A stretch of 64,000 nucleotides of DNA from Emticicia sp. BO119 (GTDB lineage: Bacteria; Bacteroidota; Bacteroidia; Cytophagales; Spirosomataceae): contig NZ_JACETV010000001.1 of the NCBI RefSeq assembly GCF_013912375.1, positions 310,001 through 374,000 on the forward strand, in the 5' to 3' direction. A program made the translations under genes and the position numbers. The number at the start of each line of letters is the position of its first letter. The first letter of the stretch is position 1. Of this stretch, positions 25,101 through 35,183 are shown one piece after another. The notes under the pieces were generated by a model that saw nothing but the letters and a program-made list of their open reading frames with translations, did no database searches and was not told the DNA's origin.

Positions 25101-27353
25101 TTACTTCGTTTTTCCAAACCGTCTAAAAGCCTGAATAGTCTGATAAACAAAATAGGCAATGAAAATTCTACTTAAATAATCCCAAAAGCGAGCAAATCCT
25201 TTCCAACCACTGAGGGTTGGTTTTATTTTAGAGTCTTTAAGGAAATCAGCTTTTCTGAGAGGATTTAAAAATTCAGGTGAATAAGAGAATAGTTCAAATG
25301 CTTTTTCATAATTATCGCCTATATTATAACCCAGGGATCTGCAATAAATCCAAAAACAGCATAAAGTGACTACAATCGTCACAAGCACAGCTCTCATCCA
25401 GTCATTACCGTAATTGCTTGAAATCTTATTCAACCAAAGATTAAAGCGTTCGCTCCAGTTTTTACGTCCATTTATTAATTGTGTTCTATATGTTTCAAGT
25501 TCTAAGGCTAAAAATTCACTTGCTCTAATATTGTCACCTCTATTATCATATATTTTTTTAAATTGAGAATAAGCAAGTCTTTTTCTCTCGTTATAATCGC
25601 TCTCATTACCACTTAGATGTATATTAATATTTACTGGCAAATGTGTGCCACCAACAAACACTTCTAGCATTTTGCTGCCATCGAAAACAAAATTTGAGAA
25701 TTGGTCCAATTTACAATTTATAAATGATGTTTTACCTAAATCTGAATTAACCAATAAGAATTTTGTACTTCGATCAGAGCTTTCAAAATTATGCCTTTCA
25801 TTGGTATCTATTAACTCATCTGTTTCATCTATAAACCTTTGATAGCTTTTTAATGGTTTCAAATGAATAAAATTGAGCCACGAAGTGTTTGTAAATAGAG
25901 AAAATATAATTCTGTTAATTTCTGTATTACTTATTTGAAAAACTGAATCCTTTGGAATAGCACATCTTTCAAATAATAAGGACTCAATCTCACATTCTTC
26001 TATATTCATCATGCAAAAAGTATCCTGCTTCCACTCTAAATTTTGAAAGTAACTTTTTTGTAAAACAACCCTTCTATTATCCTTACCTTGTAACCAGAGT
26101 TTATAAATCTTTGAACTAGATGAAATATAAAGTTGTCTTTTAATGGTAGATTTCTCTATTTTGATTTCACCAACAATACATTTATTTATTTTAACCTCAT
26201 CACACTCCATTTCAAAAAAGTTTATATCATTTATAGTTGAATTATCAACTATGAATTCTCCACATCCTTGCTTTTTATCATGATTAGATTTGATTATTGA
26301 AATATCACTAATAATGCATTCATTTTTTACAATAAACTCCTGAACTGCTGAATCATTAAAATTAAAGTATCCGCATTGGCTATAATCCTCTATTGTTATT
26401 TTTCCTATTGAGGAGTTTTCGCTTATATGAAAATTATTAGTTTTAGGGTGATAAAATATATTGATTTCCTTTATTTTTGAATGGCTGATAATAAAATCGT
26501 CTATTATTGATCTAGCTTTTATTATTATGTTGTCAATTATTGAACTACGAATATCAATATTGCCAGTTATAGATTTCCTCTCAAAGCTGAAACTTTTTAT
26601 GGTTGAATTAAAAATAATAAATTCCCGTACCATAGATTTACTTTGTTTTACATGTGTCATGGTTGGGTTATTTATTATTTGAAAATTTCTTACTATTGAG
26701 TTATTTTCAATAGTAAAATTTTTAAACTCTGACTCGTATATGATAAAATCCTCAGCCCATGAGTTGTTGATACATACCACGTTACCTTTGGCTTTGCCGG
26801 AGATTGTTAAATTTTGGATGGTTGATTTTTTTGATACGTTAAGATTGAGTATTGACGCATTTTCAATTATAATATCTTTAGTAGAAGTGTTTTCATTTAT
26901 TGTTATATTCCCTGCATTCGAATGGTTACTGATGTGTATATTCCCAATCTTTGAATAATCATTTATTGTAATGTCTCCAATAGTAGAATTGTTAAATATA
27001 ATATCTCCAATTATTGAACTCTTTACTTCAAAAATGTTCAAACCGTCTTCGTTTATATTAGAAAAACTAATTTGGTCTATTTTGCAGTCAATAAATTTTA
27101 ATTTTTGACAATCAAAATTATGAGGCCCTACAATACTTATCGCATCTGCATTTAGACCTTTAAAAGTCCAAAAAGGTGGGGTTTCCATGTTTTCATTATA
27201 TAAATATCCTTTATTTAAATAGTCTTGACGATGTACACCAGGACCTTTAATCGCATTTAATAATGTATTTGCAGCAACATTGATATATTTTTTTTCAGCA
27301 GAAGGTTTTTGCATTTTAATGAATAAGTTTGGGGTAGATTTTACAAGTAACAA
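25101..27353 (-). CDS. Beta-solenoid protein with C-terminal membrane module
   Basis: 750 residues; an ATG 13 codons in (MQKPSAEKK) is an equally good start. Residues ~80-560 consist of ~20-residue turns such as SIGDITINDYSKIGNI and NFHISENSSIGKITI, with Ile/Phe/Asn at regular positions, as in pentapeptide-like or bactofilin-like solenoids. The C-terminal ~130 residues hold spans VLVTIVVTLCCFWIYC and IFIAYFVYQTIQAF around a loop, a two-span layout seen in small ion channels and membrane effectors. No signal peptide, so the solenoid is probably cytoplasmic. Divergent from the methyltransferase gene. A defence-type sensor plus pore is possible but unproven. Confidence 0.5.
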   Translation of the reverse strand: MLLVKSTPNLFIKMQKPSAEKKYINVAANTLLNAIKGPGVHRQDYLNKGYLYNENMETPPFWTFKGLNADAISIVGPHNFDCQKLKFIDCKIDQISFSNINEDGLNIFEVKSSIIGDIIFNNSTIGDITINDYSKIGNIHISNHSNAGNITINENTSTKDIIIENASILNLNVSKKSTIQNLTISGKAKGNVVCINNSWAEDFIIYESEFKNFTIENNSIVRNFQIINNPTMTHVKQSKSMVREFIIFNSTIKSFSFERKSITGNIDIRSSIIDNIIIKARSIIDDFIISHSKIKEINIFYHPKTNNFHISENSSIGKITIEDYSQCGYFNFNDSAVQEFIVKNECIISDISIIKSNHDKKQGCGEFIVDNSTINDINFFEMECDEVKINKCIVGEIKIEKSTIKRQLYISSSSKIYKLWLQGKDNRRVVLQKSYFQNLEWKQDTFCMMNIEECEIESLLFERCAIPKDSVFQISNTEINRIIFSLFTNTSWLNFIHLKPLKSYQRFIDETDELIDTNERHNFESSDRSTKFLLVNSDLGKTSFINCKLDQFSNFVFDGSKMLEVFVGGTHLPVNINIHLSGNESDYNERKRLAYSQFKKIYDNRGDNIRASEFLALELETYRTQLINGRKNWSERFNLWLNKISSNYGNDWMRAVLVTIVVTLCCFWIYCRSLGYNIGDNYEKAFELFSYSPEFLNPLRKADFLKDSKIKPTLSGWKGFARFWDYLSRIFIAYFVYQTIQAFRRFGKTK

Positions 27354-27488
27354 AGTATTAATCTCATACTCAAATTAATTTATTATCCGGCATAAACCTA
27401 AATATTTTTCTCTTTTATTTTTACATTAGTAACCCATTTACTAACTTTATCACGACGAAATTTTTGGGTGTTTTAGCGAACACTCAAA

Positions 27489-29177
27489 ATGAAGAACACA
27501 ACAAAGCCGAAAGGCTCATTTATATTAATCCCTATCAGAAATACGCCTCAAACGGCGAAAACGATAGCAACACAACTTATTCCGAAATGGTCGGGAGAAG
27601 CTGCATTTATTATACCTTCTGTCAAAGGTAAATCCCTCAAAGAAACTTGTAGAAACCTTTATTCCTATTGCCGGAAAGAATTTGCCTATCATGTTGACCC
27701 TAAAGGAAAGGAGTTAATCCGCTCTCCCTACCAATCCTGGTCTGACCGCAAAAATGGAATAGATTGTGAAGATTACGCCATTATTATCGCTTCCACTTTA
27801 CTAGAATTAGGCTATTCTTCTACCTTGAGAATTGTCGATTATGGCAATGGTTGGCAACACATTTACGTCTTAGTGCAAGGTATAGTTATTGATCCTGTTA
27901 GCTCTCTCTTTAATTACCAGGAAAGCTACAACAGGAAACTGGATTTCGTAGTAGAAACTACCAAAGGCTTAAGTGGTTACAAAGCGTTTAAGTCAATTGG
28001 TAAAAGCATCAATGCCTCCAAGCTAGCATATGAGAAGAAACTAGGCAAAGAAGCACTCAAAATGCGAACCGCTCAACAAATGTACGCTACGCATGGCCAT
28101 CAGGGTGTAAGGGATTTTTTTGTGGCCAAAATGCAGGAAAAAATAGCAGCCAAAGTCAAACTCAATAAGACGGCTATTGAGAAAATTGCCCAATATCAAT
28201 ACAACATTGAAGACCCCAGAGAAGTCAAGGAACTGACAGAACTAGCGATTGTTAAGGTTGTCCGCTCCATTGCTCATCATCCCAACAAGTCAGTTCGGGG
28301 CATTTATGAGAAATTGGTGGAGTTATACCAGTCTCAGGTAAACCTATCGCTTCGTACCTCAACCTCAGTACTTTTGCAGCAATACAGTACCCCATCACCC
28401 ATAGCTTACCTAATGGGCGTTTACTGTGGTATTCATCTAAACCATCCAGATGAAAAGTACCTGGAACCGAGTGCCGGCAATGGACTGCTTACAGTAGCGG
28501 GTAAACCAAAACAATTCTATGTGAACGAAATTGACGACTTACGTGCGAATAATCTGGAGAAACAAGGCTATGCTCAGGTAACCCGATTAGATTCTTCATC
28601 GACCAACTTCAGAAAAGGCGTTACTACCAGGTTTGATGCCGTTATTACCAATCCACCTTTTGCTGCTTTAGATAAAAAAGACTGGGTAACATTTGATGGC
28701 TATGAAATCAAAGATTTAGACCATTTGATGGCGATTCGTGCCTTAGAGTTGATGAAAAGCGATGGGAAAGCTGCTATTATTATCGGTGGCCACACCTCCT
28801 GGGATGAACTGGGAAGAATTCAAAAGGGAAAAAATCGCCTATTCATTAATTATCTCTACAGTCATTATCAGGTTGACGATATTATCCTCATTGATGGGGA
28901 TTTATACTCTCGCATGGGAACCTCTTTCAATATCCGCTTAATCCTCATCAATGGGCGAAAAGAAAAGCCGGAAGGTGTAGCACCACTCAGGAATTTTGCT
29001 CAGGCAGAGGTAGTCGGCTCATTTGACGAATTGTATGAAAGAATCATGTTGAATGTCCGTGCTTTTGATTTGTCACATAAGGAAAGCCTGGCTGAATCAG
29101 AAGCACGTGCCCATAGAATCAGAATTTTAAAATTAAAGTATTCCTATGAAACAAATCCGCCAAAAACACACCACTAA
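27489..29177 (+). CDS. Papain/transglutaminase-like peptidase fused to an adenine methyltransferase (DarB N-half-like)
   Basis: 562 residues. Residues ~50-145 form a transglutaminase-like domain with a plausible triad: Cys93 (NGIDCEDYA), His124 (WQHIYVL) and Asp135 (VIDPV). After a helical linker comes an N6-adenine-type methyltransferase: motif I EPSAGNG (326-332) and motif IV NPPF (388-391). The C-terminus ends EARAHRIRILKLK plus 12 residues. It overlaps the next gene, a strawberry-notch helicase, by 32 bases. In phage P1 DarB a methyltransferase and this helicase type are in one polypeptide that enters the cell with the DNA and blocks type I restriction. Here the two parts are separate genes and a peptidase is added. 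Confidence 0.7.
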   Translation: MKNTTKPKGSFILIPIRNTPQTAKTIATQLIPKWSGEAAFIIPSVKGKSLKETCRNLYSYCRKEFAYHVDPKGKELIRSPYQSWSDRKNGIDCEDYAIIIASTLLELGYSSTLRIVDYGNGWQHIYVLVQGIVIDPVSSLFNYQESYNRKLDFVVETTKGLSGYKAFKSIGKSINASKLAYEKKLGKEALKMRTAQQMYATHGHQGVRDFFVAKMQEKIAAKVKLNKTAIEKIAQYQYNIEDPREVKELTELAIVKVVRSIAHHPNKSVRGIYEKLVELYQSQVNLSLRTSTSVLLQQYSTPSPIAYLMGVYCGIHLNHPDEKYLEPSAGNGLLTVAGKPKQFYVNEIDDLRANNLEKQGYAQVTRLDSSSTNFRKGVTTRFDAVITNPPFAALDKKDWVTFDGYEIKDLDHLMAIRALELMKSDGKAAIIIGGHTSWDELGRIQKGKNRLFINYLYSHYQVDDIILIDGDLYSRMGTSFNIRLILINGRKEKPEGVAPLRNFAQAEVVGSFDELYERIMLNVRAFDLSHKESLAESEARAHRIRILKLKYSYETNPPKTHH

Positions 29178-32100
29178 AAGAGTAAAAGCTACTACCCGTA
29201 CCAATAGCAAAGGATTAGGGGATATGTATCGACCATCCAGTAAGGGAAAATCCTTACAGGTAGATACACCTGATAGTATGTCCTATGAAATCCATCAATC
29301 TCTGAAAAGATTAAAGGCAGCCGTTGGTAATGTCGATACCTATGTACAGAAAAAATTAGCTTATTCAACTGAAAAAGCTTTGTTGGATGCTTTGTCAGCC
29401 GAGCAGATAGATGCAGTAGCATTGGCAGTATATAATATTGAGGTGAAAGGTCAGGGAATTATCATAGGCGACCAGACCGGCATCGGTAAAGGACGTATTG
29501 CAGCAGCGATGATACGTTACGGAGCAGAGCAGGGAAACAAACCCATTTTCATTACCGAAAAACCCAATCTATTTTCAGACTTATATAGAGATTTAAAAGC
29601 CATTGGCAGCGGTCATTTGCGACCCTTCATTGTCAATAGCCGAGAAAGTAAGACCCAAATAAAAAATGAAGATGGTCAGGTAATCTATGAAGCTCCGGAA
29701 AAAGCAGAGCAGGATAAGATTATTAAATCAGCTGCTTTGCCTCGCAATTACGATTTTGTAATGTTGACTTATTCACAAATCAGCGTGGGGTCAACAGATA
29801 GTAAAGGAGAGATGATAGGCGTTAATCCCAAAGTAAATTTCGTCAGAGCATTAGCCAAAGATAACGTATTGGTGATGGATGAAGCGCATAATGCTGCCGG
29901 TGAAAGTAATACCGGTAAGAACCTGCAGGAGATTGTAGCCAGAACAAAAGGTGTTATTTTTCTGTCAGCGACTTTTGCTAAGCGTCCGGACAATATGCCG
30001 ATTTATGCCATGAAAACGGCTATGAGCGAAACCAACTTGGACAACGAAGGTTTAGCAGAGGCAATCAGGAAAGGAGGCGTTGCTTTACAGGAAGTACTTG
30101 CTTCACAGTTAGTAGGACAAGGGCAAATGATTCGTAGAGAAAGAAGCTATGAAGGAATCGAAGTAAACTATCTCACGACTGAGGAACATGCTGCCAAACA
30201 AAAGGCTACCGCAGATGCAATCACGGAAATCATGCGGGACATCATTGGTTTTCAGGAAGAATATATTCAACCGGAAATCAAACACCTCAATAAGATTATT
30301 GCGGCAGAGCAAGGAGAGGTAAAAGAGCGTATGGGCACATCGAAAGCAGGGGTAGATAACTCTCCCTACTTTTCTAAAGTGTTTCAGGCTATTAACCAGA
30401 TGTTATTTGCTGTAAAAGCTGAGGCAGTCGCTGAAAGAGCCATCATGTGCTTAAAGCAAGGCAAAAAAACGGTTATCGCTTTTTCCAATACGATGGGCAG
30501 TTTCCTGGAAAGTCTGGAGAATGAAAACGGGCTACCGGTAGGTGATGGGGACAGAGTAAGTGCCGATTTTGCCACTGTGCTAATTAAAGGTTTGGACGGC
30601 GTTCTTCGCTATACAGTCTATGATGCTAAGGGTAATGCCGAGCATAAGATGTTTGATCTGTCTGACTTTTCTCATGAAGCACAATTGCGCTATAAGTACA
30701 TTCTACAAAAAATCAACCGAGCCAGCACCGGTATTGTGATTAGTCCGATTGATTTAATTAAGCAGAAGATTCAGGAAGCAGGATTTAGTGTAGCTGAGGT
30801 AACAGGACGTAAATATGAATTGAGGCTAGAGGAAAGGAGTATTTCAAAAGAGGAACTAGCTAAACTAAGTAAGGTCAATTCGGGTGGTAAGGGAAATACG
30901 GTTAAAGTTCCGGCTTCAGTAAAACCTGTTATGCCGGTTGTTCAACAAAAAATTGTGGTACAATCTGAGGAATTCAGCGGTATTCTTTCGGACTTAGAAA
31001 AGCAAGTAAAAATGCTTCCCAAACTCGGAAAACAGGAAAGCTTAGGTGCAGAAGCAATGGTTTATCTGCATTATTTCTATGGTGGTTCCGACTGGTATAT
31101 TACTGAATGGGATGGCAAAGACCAAATGTTTGGGTTTGCTATTCTGAACGATAATGTAAGCGCCGGAGAACTGGGCTATATGAGTGTGAAAGAACTCACT
31201 ACCACCACAACCCGACATGGTTCAATTGAATTAGACTTTCATTGGAGACCCAAAACGCTTAAAGCAATAATGGGGAAAAGAACAGAAGGTTTAGGTAAAG
31301 CTGAGCTTAAATCTTTTATCGGAACCATTGTAACTCGCAAAAGGGAAAATACCAATGACGCTTTCAGAAGGTTCAATGACAATGAGGTCGACGTGCTGAT
31401 GATTAACCAGTCAGGTAGTACCGGTGCTTCGGCTCATGCAATTGCCACTAAAAAAGTACCTGCCAGTCAGGTAAAACAACGGGTGATGATCGTACTTCAG
31501 GCTGAACTGGACATTAATACAGAAGTACAAAAAAGAGGTAGAATTAACCGAACCGGACAATTGATTAAGCCTATCTATGATTATGTGACCTGTGCAGTGC
31601 CGGCTGAAAAGCGATTGATGATGATGCTTCAGAAGAAACTCAAGTCACTTGATGCCAATACTACTTCCAATCAAAAAAACAGCGAAGCAATTCTAAAAAG
31701 TGATGATTTCCTGAATAAGTATGGCGACGTAGTCGTACTTGATTACCTGAAAGAAAACCCTGACTTTAATCGGGAAATTGGTGATCCGCTTGGCTTGTTA
31801 AAATCAGACAAGGATAGTGGTAAGGAAAGAGCAGTTCCGGAAGATGCTGCCCATCGGGTTTCTGGTCGTGTGGCTGTATTGCCTACCAAAGACCAGGAGG
31901 AATTCTATGATGAAATCATTCGAAGGTATCATAACTATATAGAGCAATTAATTGAGCAGGATGAGTATGATTTGGAAGTAGAAACGATGGACTTGCAAGC
32001 AACATTAGTGGATAAATCTATATTGGTCGTTAATGCTACCGGTGGAAAATCTCCTTTTTCCGATCATACCTATCTGGAAAAAATGGAAGTGAATGTATTG

Positions 32101-33399
32101 AAAAAACCATTTTCTGCGGCTGAAGTAGAAAAGAAAGTAGCAGCTACATTAAATGGCATTACTCCTCAAAAATATAGCCTAGAATTGACAGAGAAAGCCA
32201 GTGACGTAATCGCTAAACGCCTGGAGGAATTGATTAAAGAGGAAGAAAAGAAGTATTCCAAATTGATTAAGGAAATAGTAAATGAGAAAGGCTACTTAAA
32301 GCTTAATTCAAGTGCTGACAAACAAGCTTATAAAGTTACTCGGGAAGCAGAATTAAATGAGGCCAAAGAGCAAAAGTTTGTCTTACTCAAAAGTAAATAT
32401 GATAGCGAATTTGAATACCTGAAGGACTCCTTTCAATATTTTACACCTGGTCGTAAGATATTTCTGCCGAATGATGCTGAAAATATTACAGCTTTAAAGA
32501 CATTGGGAGTGGTCATAGGCTTTAAAATTGGTTCAAACAAAAAGAATCAGTTTGCTCCCTCTAATTTGTCAATCATAATAGTCTTGGCAAGTTCTAAAAA
32601 ACAAATCACTATTGATTTAGGAGCCAAGAACCAAAAGACTGCTTATGCTATCAGAGGCGCAAGTCCTTATTTTTCTCCATCATTGGAACAGACACTTACC
32701 GAATGGAAAACAGCCATTACTGAAAGTAGTAAGGATAGAAATATCCGATACATTGCTACCGGTAATCTGTTACAGTTTTATGGACAAGACGCCTTTCCTA
32801 AAGCAAAACTGGTGCAATTCACGACTTCTGATGGCAAAGTACGAAAAGGAGCGTTGTTGTCTGAAGCATATAAACCGAAAGGTACGGGCTATTCTCAGGA
32901 AGGAGAACAGAAAATCATTGTTCCTCTGAGCAAATGTGTAGGCGTTATCGAACGTCTTACTACAAGAGATAAATTGGAGTGTTCTCATAACCTGGTAATC
33001 ATGTTCAACAGTAGTGCCATGAACTACCGTTTCATTGTACCAGCTTCTCGTCAATCTGGAGGGCATATTTATCTTGACCCCCATGTATTAGAATATATTG
33101 TGAAGCATGATTTCAGAAAAGTGTCTAATCAAATGATGGGAGATTGTGCAACAGAAAATTTGCCGGCGTTGTGTGAAATATTAGCAAAGAAACTAAAAGT
33201 AAATGCTGAATTATCTCAAAAACAATTTGAATTGATTCAGCATGAGTTTGCTATCAAAGAAAATCTGGGTGATGAGATAAAGCCGGTTGAACATAAAAAA
33301 CAGAATCAGGCCGATGAAAATGAATTGGCTAAGGTAGAAGCAGAAGCCAGGGCCCGACGCATCAGGATAATCAAATTAAAGTTTCAGTTCAAAAAATAA
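29146..33399 (+). CDS. Strawberry-notch-family helicase (DarB C-half-like)
   Basis: 1417 residues. Walker A GDQTGIGKGR (108-117), Walker B MDEAH (245-248), motif III SATFAKRP (~274) and motif VI QKRGRINRTGQ (~795) define a superfamily 2 helicase; the GKGR variant and NRTGQ are typical of the strawberry-notch group. The C-terminal ~500 residues are of unknown fold. The protein ends EARARRIRIIKLKFQFKK, nearly the same tag as the preceding methyltransferase protein. It probably acts with that protein on incoming or host DNA as an antirestriction or DNA-protection system. A conjugation or replication helper role cannot be excluded. Confidence 0.75.
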   Translation: MKQIRQKHTTKRVKATTRTNSKGLGDMYRPSSKGKSLQVDTPDSMSYEIHQSLKRLKAAVGNVDTYVQKKLAYSTEKALLDALSAEQIDAVALAVYNIEVKGQGIIIGDQTGIGKGRIAAAMIRYGAEQGNKPIFITEKPNLFSDLYRDLKAIGSGHLRPFIVNSRESKTQIKNEDGQVIYEAPEKAEQDKIIKSAALPRNYDFVMLTYSQISVGSTDSKGEMIGVNPKVNFVRALAKDNVLVMDEAHNAAGESNTGKNLQEIVARTKGVIFLSATFAKRPDNMPIYAMKTAMSETNLDNEGLAEAIRKGGVALQEVLASQLVGQGQMIRRERSYEGIEVNYLTTEEHAAKQKATADAITEIMRDIIGFQEEYIQPEIKHLNKIIAAEQGEVKERMGTSKAGVDNSPYFSKVFQAINQMLFAVKAEAVAERAIMCLKQGKKTVIAFSNTMGSFLESLENENGLPVGDGDRVSADFATVLIKGLDGVLRYTVYDAKGNAEHKMFDLSDFSHEAQLRYKYILQKINRASTGIVISPIDLIKQKIQEAGFSVAEVTGRKYELRLEERSISKEELAKLSKVNSGGKGNTVKVPASVKPVMPVVQQKIVVQSEEFSGILSDLEKQVKMLPKLGKQESLGAEAMVYLHYFYGGSDWYITEWDGKDQMFGFAILNDNVSAGELGYMSVKELTTTTTRHGSIELDFHWRPKTLKAIMGKRTEGLGKAELKSFIGTIVTRKRENTNDAFRRFNDNEVDVLMINQSGSTGASAHAIATKKVPASQVKQRVMIVLQAELDINTEVQKRGRINRTGQLIKPIYDYVTCAVPAEKRLMMMLQKKLKSLDANTTSNQKNSEAILKSDDFLNKYGDVVVLDYLKENPDFNREIGDPLGLLKSDKDSGKERAVPEDAAHRVSGRVAVLPTKDQEEFYDEIIRRYHNYIEQLIEQDEYDLEVETMDLQATLVDKSILVVNATGGKSPFSDHTYLEKMEVNVLKKPFSAAEVEKKVAATLNGITPQKYSLELTEKASDVIAKRLEELIKEEEKKYSKLIKEIVNEKGYLKLNSSADKQAYKVTREAELNEAKEQKFVLLKSKYDSEFEYLKDSFQYFTPGRKIFLPNDAENITALKTLGVVIGFKIGSNKKNQFAPSNLSIIIVLASSKKQITIDLGAKNQKTAYAIRGASPYFSPSLEQTLTEWKTAITESSKDRNIRYIATGNLLQFYGQDAFPKAKLVQFTTSDGKVRKGALLSEAYKPKGTGYSQEGEQKIIVPLSKCVGVIERLTTRDKLECSHNLVIMFNSSAMNYRFIVPASRQSGGHIYLDPHVLEYIVKHDFRKVSNQMMGDCATENLPALCEILAKKLKVNAELSQKQFELIQHEFAIKENLGDEIKPVEHKKQNQADENELAKVEAEARARRIRIIKLKFQFKK

Positions 33400-33420
33400 T
33401 CTAAATACCACCATACTACA

Positions 33421-34647
33421 ATGAACTACATCGCACAATACAATAGCATTAATTTTAGTAAAATTCCAAAGGAGATTTCTGTGGAGTTTCAGGGAATTTA
33501 TGAGAATACGAAGGGATTTACCCAGCATGTCAACCTGGAAGCGCAGAATTTTGAGGATTTATATGATTTGATACAATCCATGCCTGGTGCTATTAAGAAA
33601 GATAGAAAAGGTACTGCCAAAACTGTCATTAAGCAGGCAAATCAATTACGTTCCAAGAAATCAGCCAGACTAAGTGCCAGTAAAAAAATATTTCAGAAAC
33701 GTAAAGATCTGGTAACGTCAAAAACAGCAGTAAAACCTGCATTCAAAGTAGGGAAGACCTTAATGCATAGAGACAATAAAAAAGTAACAATCTCATCGTT
33801 TGATTGGGTCGATTCAAGGAAAACGTATAGTTATACTTATAAGTCTCCAACAGGAATCGGGAATGACGATGAAGCTTCATTCAGTACAATAGTTACTAAG
33901 TCCACCGAGAAAAAAACAGGGCAGAAATATAAAGTGGGTGATTATGTCAAGGTTAGGACCGGTAATTCTTCAAAAGACTATTCATGTCATATTACTGCTT
34001 ATTTCCCTGAATTCAATAGCTATGAAGTCAAAGTAGCAGAAGATGGAGGAAAGAAGTTAGGGATATTGGTAAATGCTCAATATATTTTTAAAGCTAATAA
34101 GGAGGCTTACGAGAAGCAATTGCGTAAAAAGACCCCGGAAACAACGCCAAATAGAGCTATACCAGCTGCTAAGAAAAATGCTACCAAAATAACTCGAGCA
34201 ACGTCAGAAAAAGCGTCAGCTTCCGGAACAAAAAAAGCTGCAGCAAAGCCAAAAATGGCAGCGCTGGCCAAGGAAAGCAAAAGGGATTTGGTATTAAAGA
34301 AAAAAATCGAAGATTTGAAGCTGCTTGTTAATGCCAACCGAGAACGGGTAAAAGAAAATGCTCAGTTCAAGGATAAAATTGCTACTGAACTTCGGAAGTA
34401 TCTGAAAGATAATCGTGTCATCAATGGTATGAGTGGTTTATCTGATGAGTATGCGAAGCTAAAAGTACAAGATAGATTCTATTCTAATTTGTTAAGAGGT
34501 GATAATGTTGACTTTTTAATTATTGCCAAGAGACTGGGGATTGTCCATAGAAAGGGCAGTATAAAAGTTAGCAACAAAACAAGGAATGCGGTTGGAATGA
34601 GAGGTATAACTGTAAAAAAGACTACTAAATCTGAAAATAAGAAATGA
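33421..34647 (+). CDS. Basic protein with Tudor/KOW-like core, third gene of the DarB-like locus
   Basis: 408 residues, strongly basic. The N-terminal ~70 residues are ordinary; residues ~100-230 contain GQKYKVGDYVKVRTGN and CHITAYFPEFNSYEVKV, the strand pattern of a small SH3/Tudor/KOW-type barrel. An Ala/Lys-rich linker (AAKKNATKITRATS) leads to a helical domain. Such proteins bind nucleic acid without strong specificity. It starts 21 bases after the helicase and overlaps the next gene by 4 bases, so it belongs to the same operon. Function unknown. Confidence 0.55.
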   Translation: MNYIAQYNSINFSKIPKEISVEFQGIYENTKGFTQHVNLEAQNFEDLYDLIQSMPGAIKKDRKGTAKTVIKQANQLRSKKSARLSASKKIFQKRKDLVTSKTAVKPAFKVGKTLMHRDNKKVTISSFDWVDSRKTYSYTYKSPTGIGNDDEASFSTIVTKSTEKKTGQKYKVGDYVKVRTGNSSKDYSCHITAYFPEFNSYEVKVAEDGGKKLGILVNAQYIFKANKEAYEKQLRKKTPETTPNRAIPAAKKNATKITRATSEKASASGTKKAAAKPKMAALAKESKRDLVLKKKIEDLKLLVNANRERVKENAQFKDKIATELRKYLKDNRVINGMSGLSDEYAKLKVQDRFYSNLLRGDNVDFLIIAKRLGIVHRKGSIKVSNKTRNAVGMRGITVKKTTKSENKK

Positions 34648-34952
34648 GTATTTTTGAAAAACTAAGGGGTTTTGGACAGGTGTTTAGAACCCTTGATAAA
34701 GAAGTCTTAAAAGACTTAGGTAAGCAGACTGCTAAATTTTTGGTCAAGAAAATGGCTAAACCCCATACTGATAAAAAATATAAAGCCACTTTGGTAAATC
34801 AAAAAGGGGAAACTGAATGTGAATTTATCATTATTCCTAAAAGTAGTAATTATATAGCAGGTATGGGAAACTTGATAAAAGATAGGTTTGAGATTCAATC
34901 AGGGAAATTAAAAGTAGATATTCAATTAATGTCAGAAGAGGCAAAATGTTAG
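34644..34952 (+). CDS. Small basic protein, end of the DarB-like operon
   Basis: 102 residues, no span, coupled by an ATGA overlap to the preceding gene. N-terminal helices (EKLRGFGQVFRTLDKEVLK) and a beta-rich end (YKATLVNQKGETECEFIII). Family not recognised. A strong terminator follows 50 bases later. Confidence 0.5.
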   Translation: MSIFEKLRGFGQVFRTLDKEVLKDLGKQTAKFLVKKMAKPHTDKKYKATLVNQKGETECEFIIIPKSSNYIAGMGNLIKDRFEIQSGKLKVDIQLMSEEAKC

Positions 34953-35002
34953 TAATTGGACGTGATTTTTTGGTTCTTTTCACGGTAAAATTTCACAATT
35001 AA

Positions 35003-35027
35003 TAAGGGGGTGTATTCCCCTTTTTTT
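35003..35027 (+). terminator. Rho-independent terminator of the DarB-like operon
   Basis: AAGGGGG...CCCCTTTTTTT with a seven-base loop, followed by more T. It separates the four-gene operon from the TIR gene. Confidence 0.8.
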
Positions 35028-35108
35028 GTTTAAAGTAAAACCTATATTTCAAATAATGCCTAATAATAAATAAATGTTTTAAAAGGTATTATTTTATGGG
35101 ATAGTAGT

Positions 35109-35116
35109 TATATTTG
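35109..35116 (+). promoter_or_regulatory. Bacteroidota -7 promoter box TATATTTG
   Basis: An exact TAnnTTTG box 68 bases before the TIR gene ATG, after the terminator of the previous operon, so the TIR gene probably has its own promoter. No convincing -33 box. Confidence 0.4.
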
Positions 35117-35183
35117 TTTAATATATACAAAATCAATTTTAAAGATAGATTCATCAAATATTTTTCAAGTTTTATATTTTACA

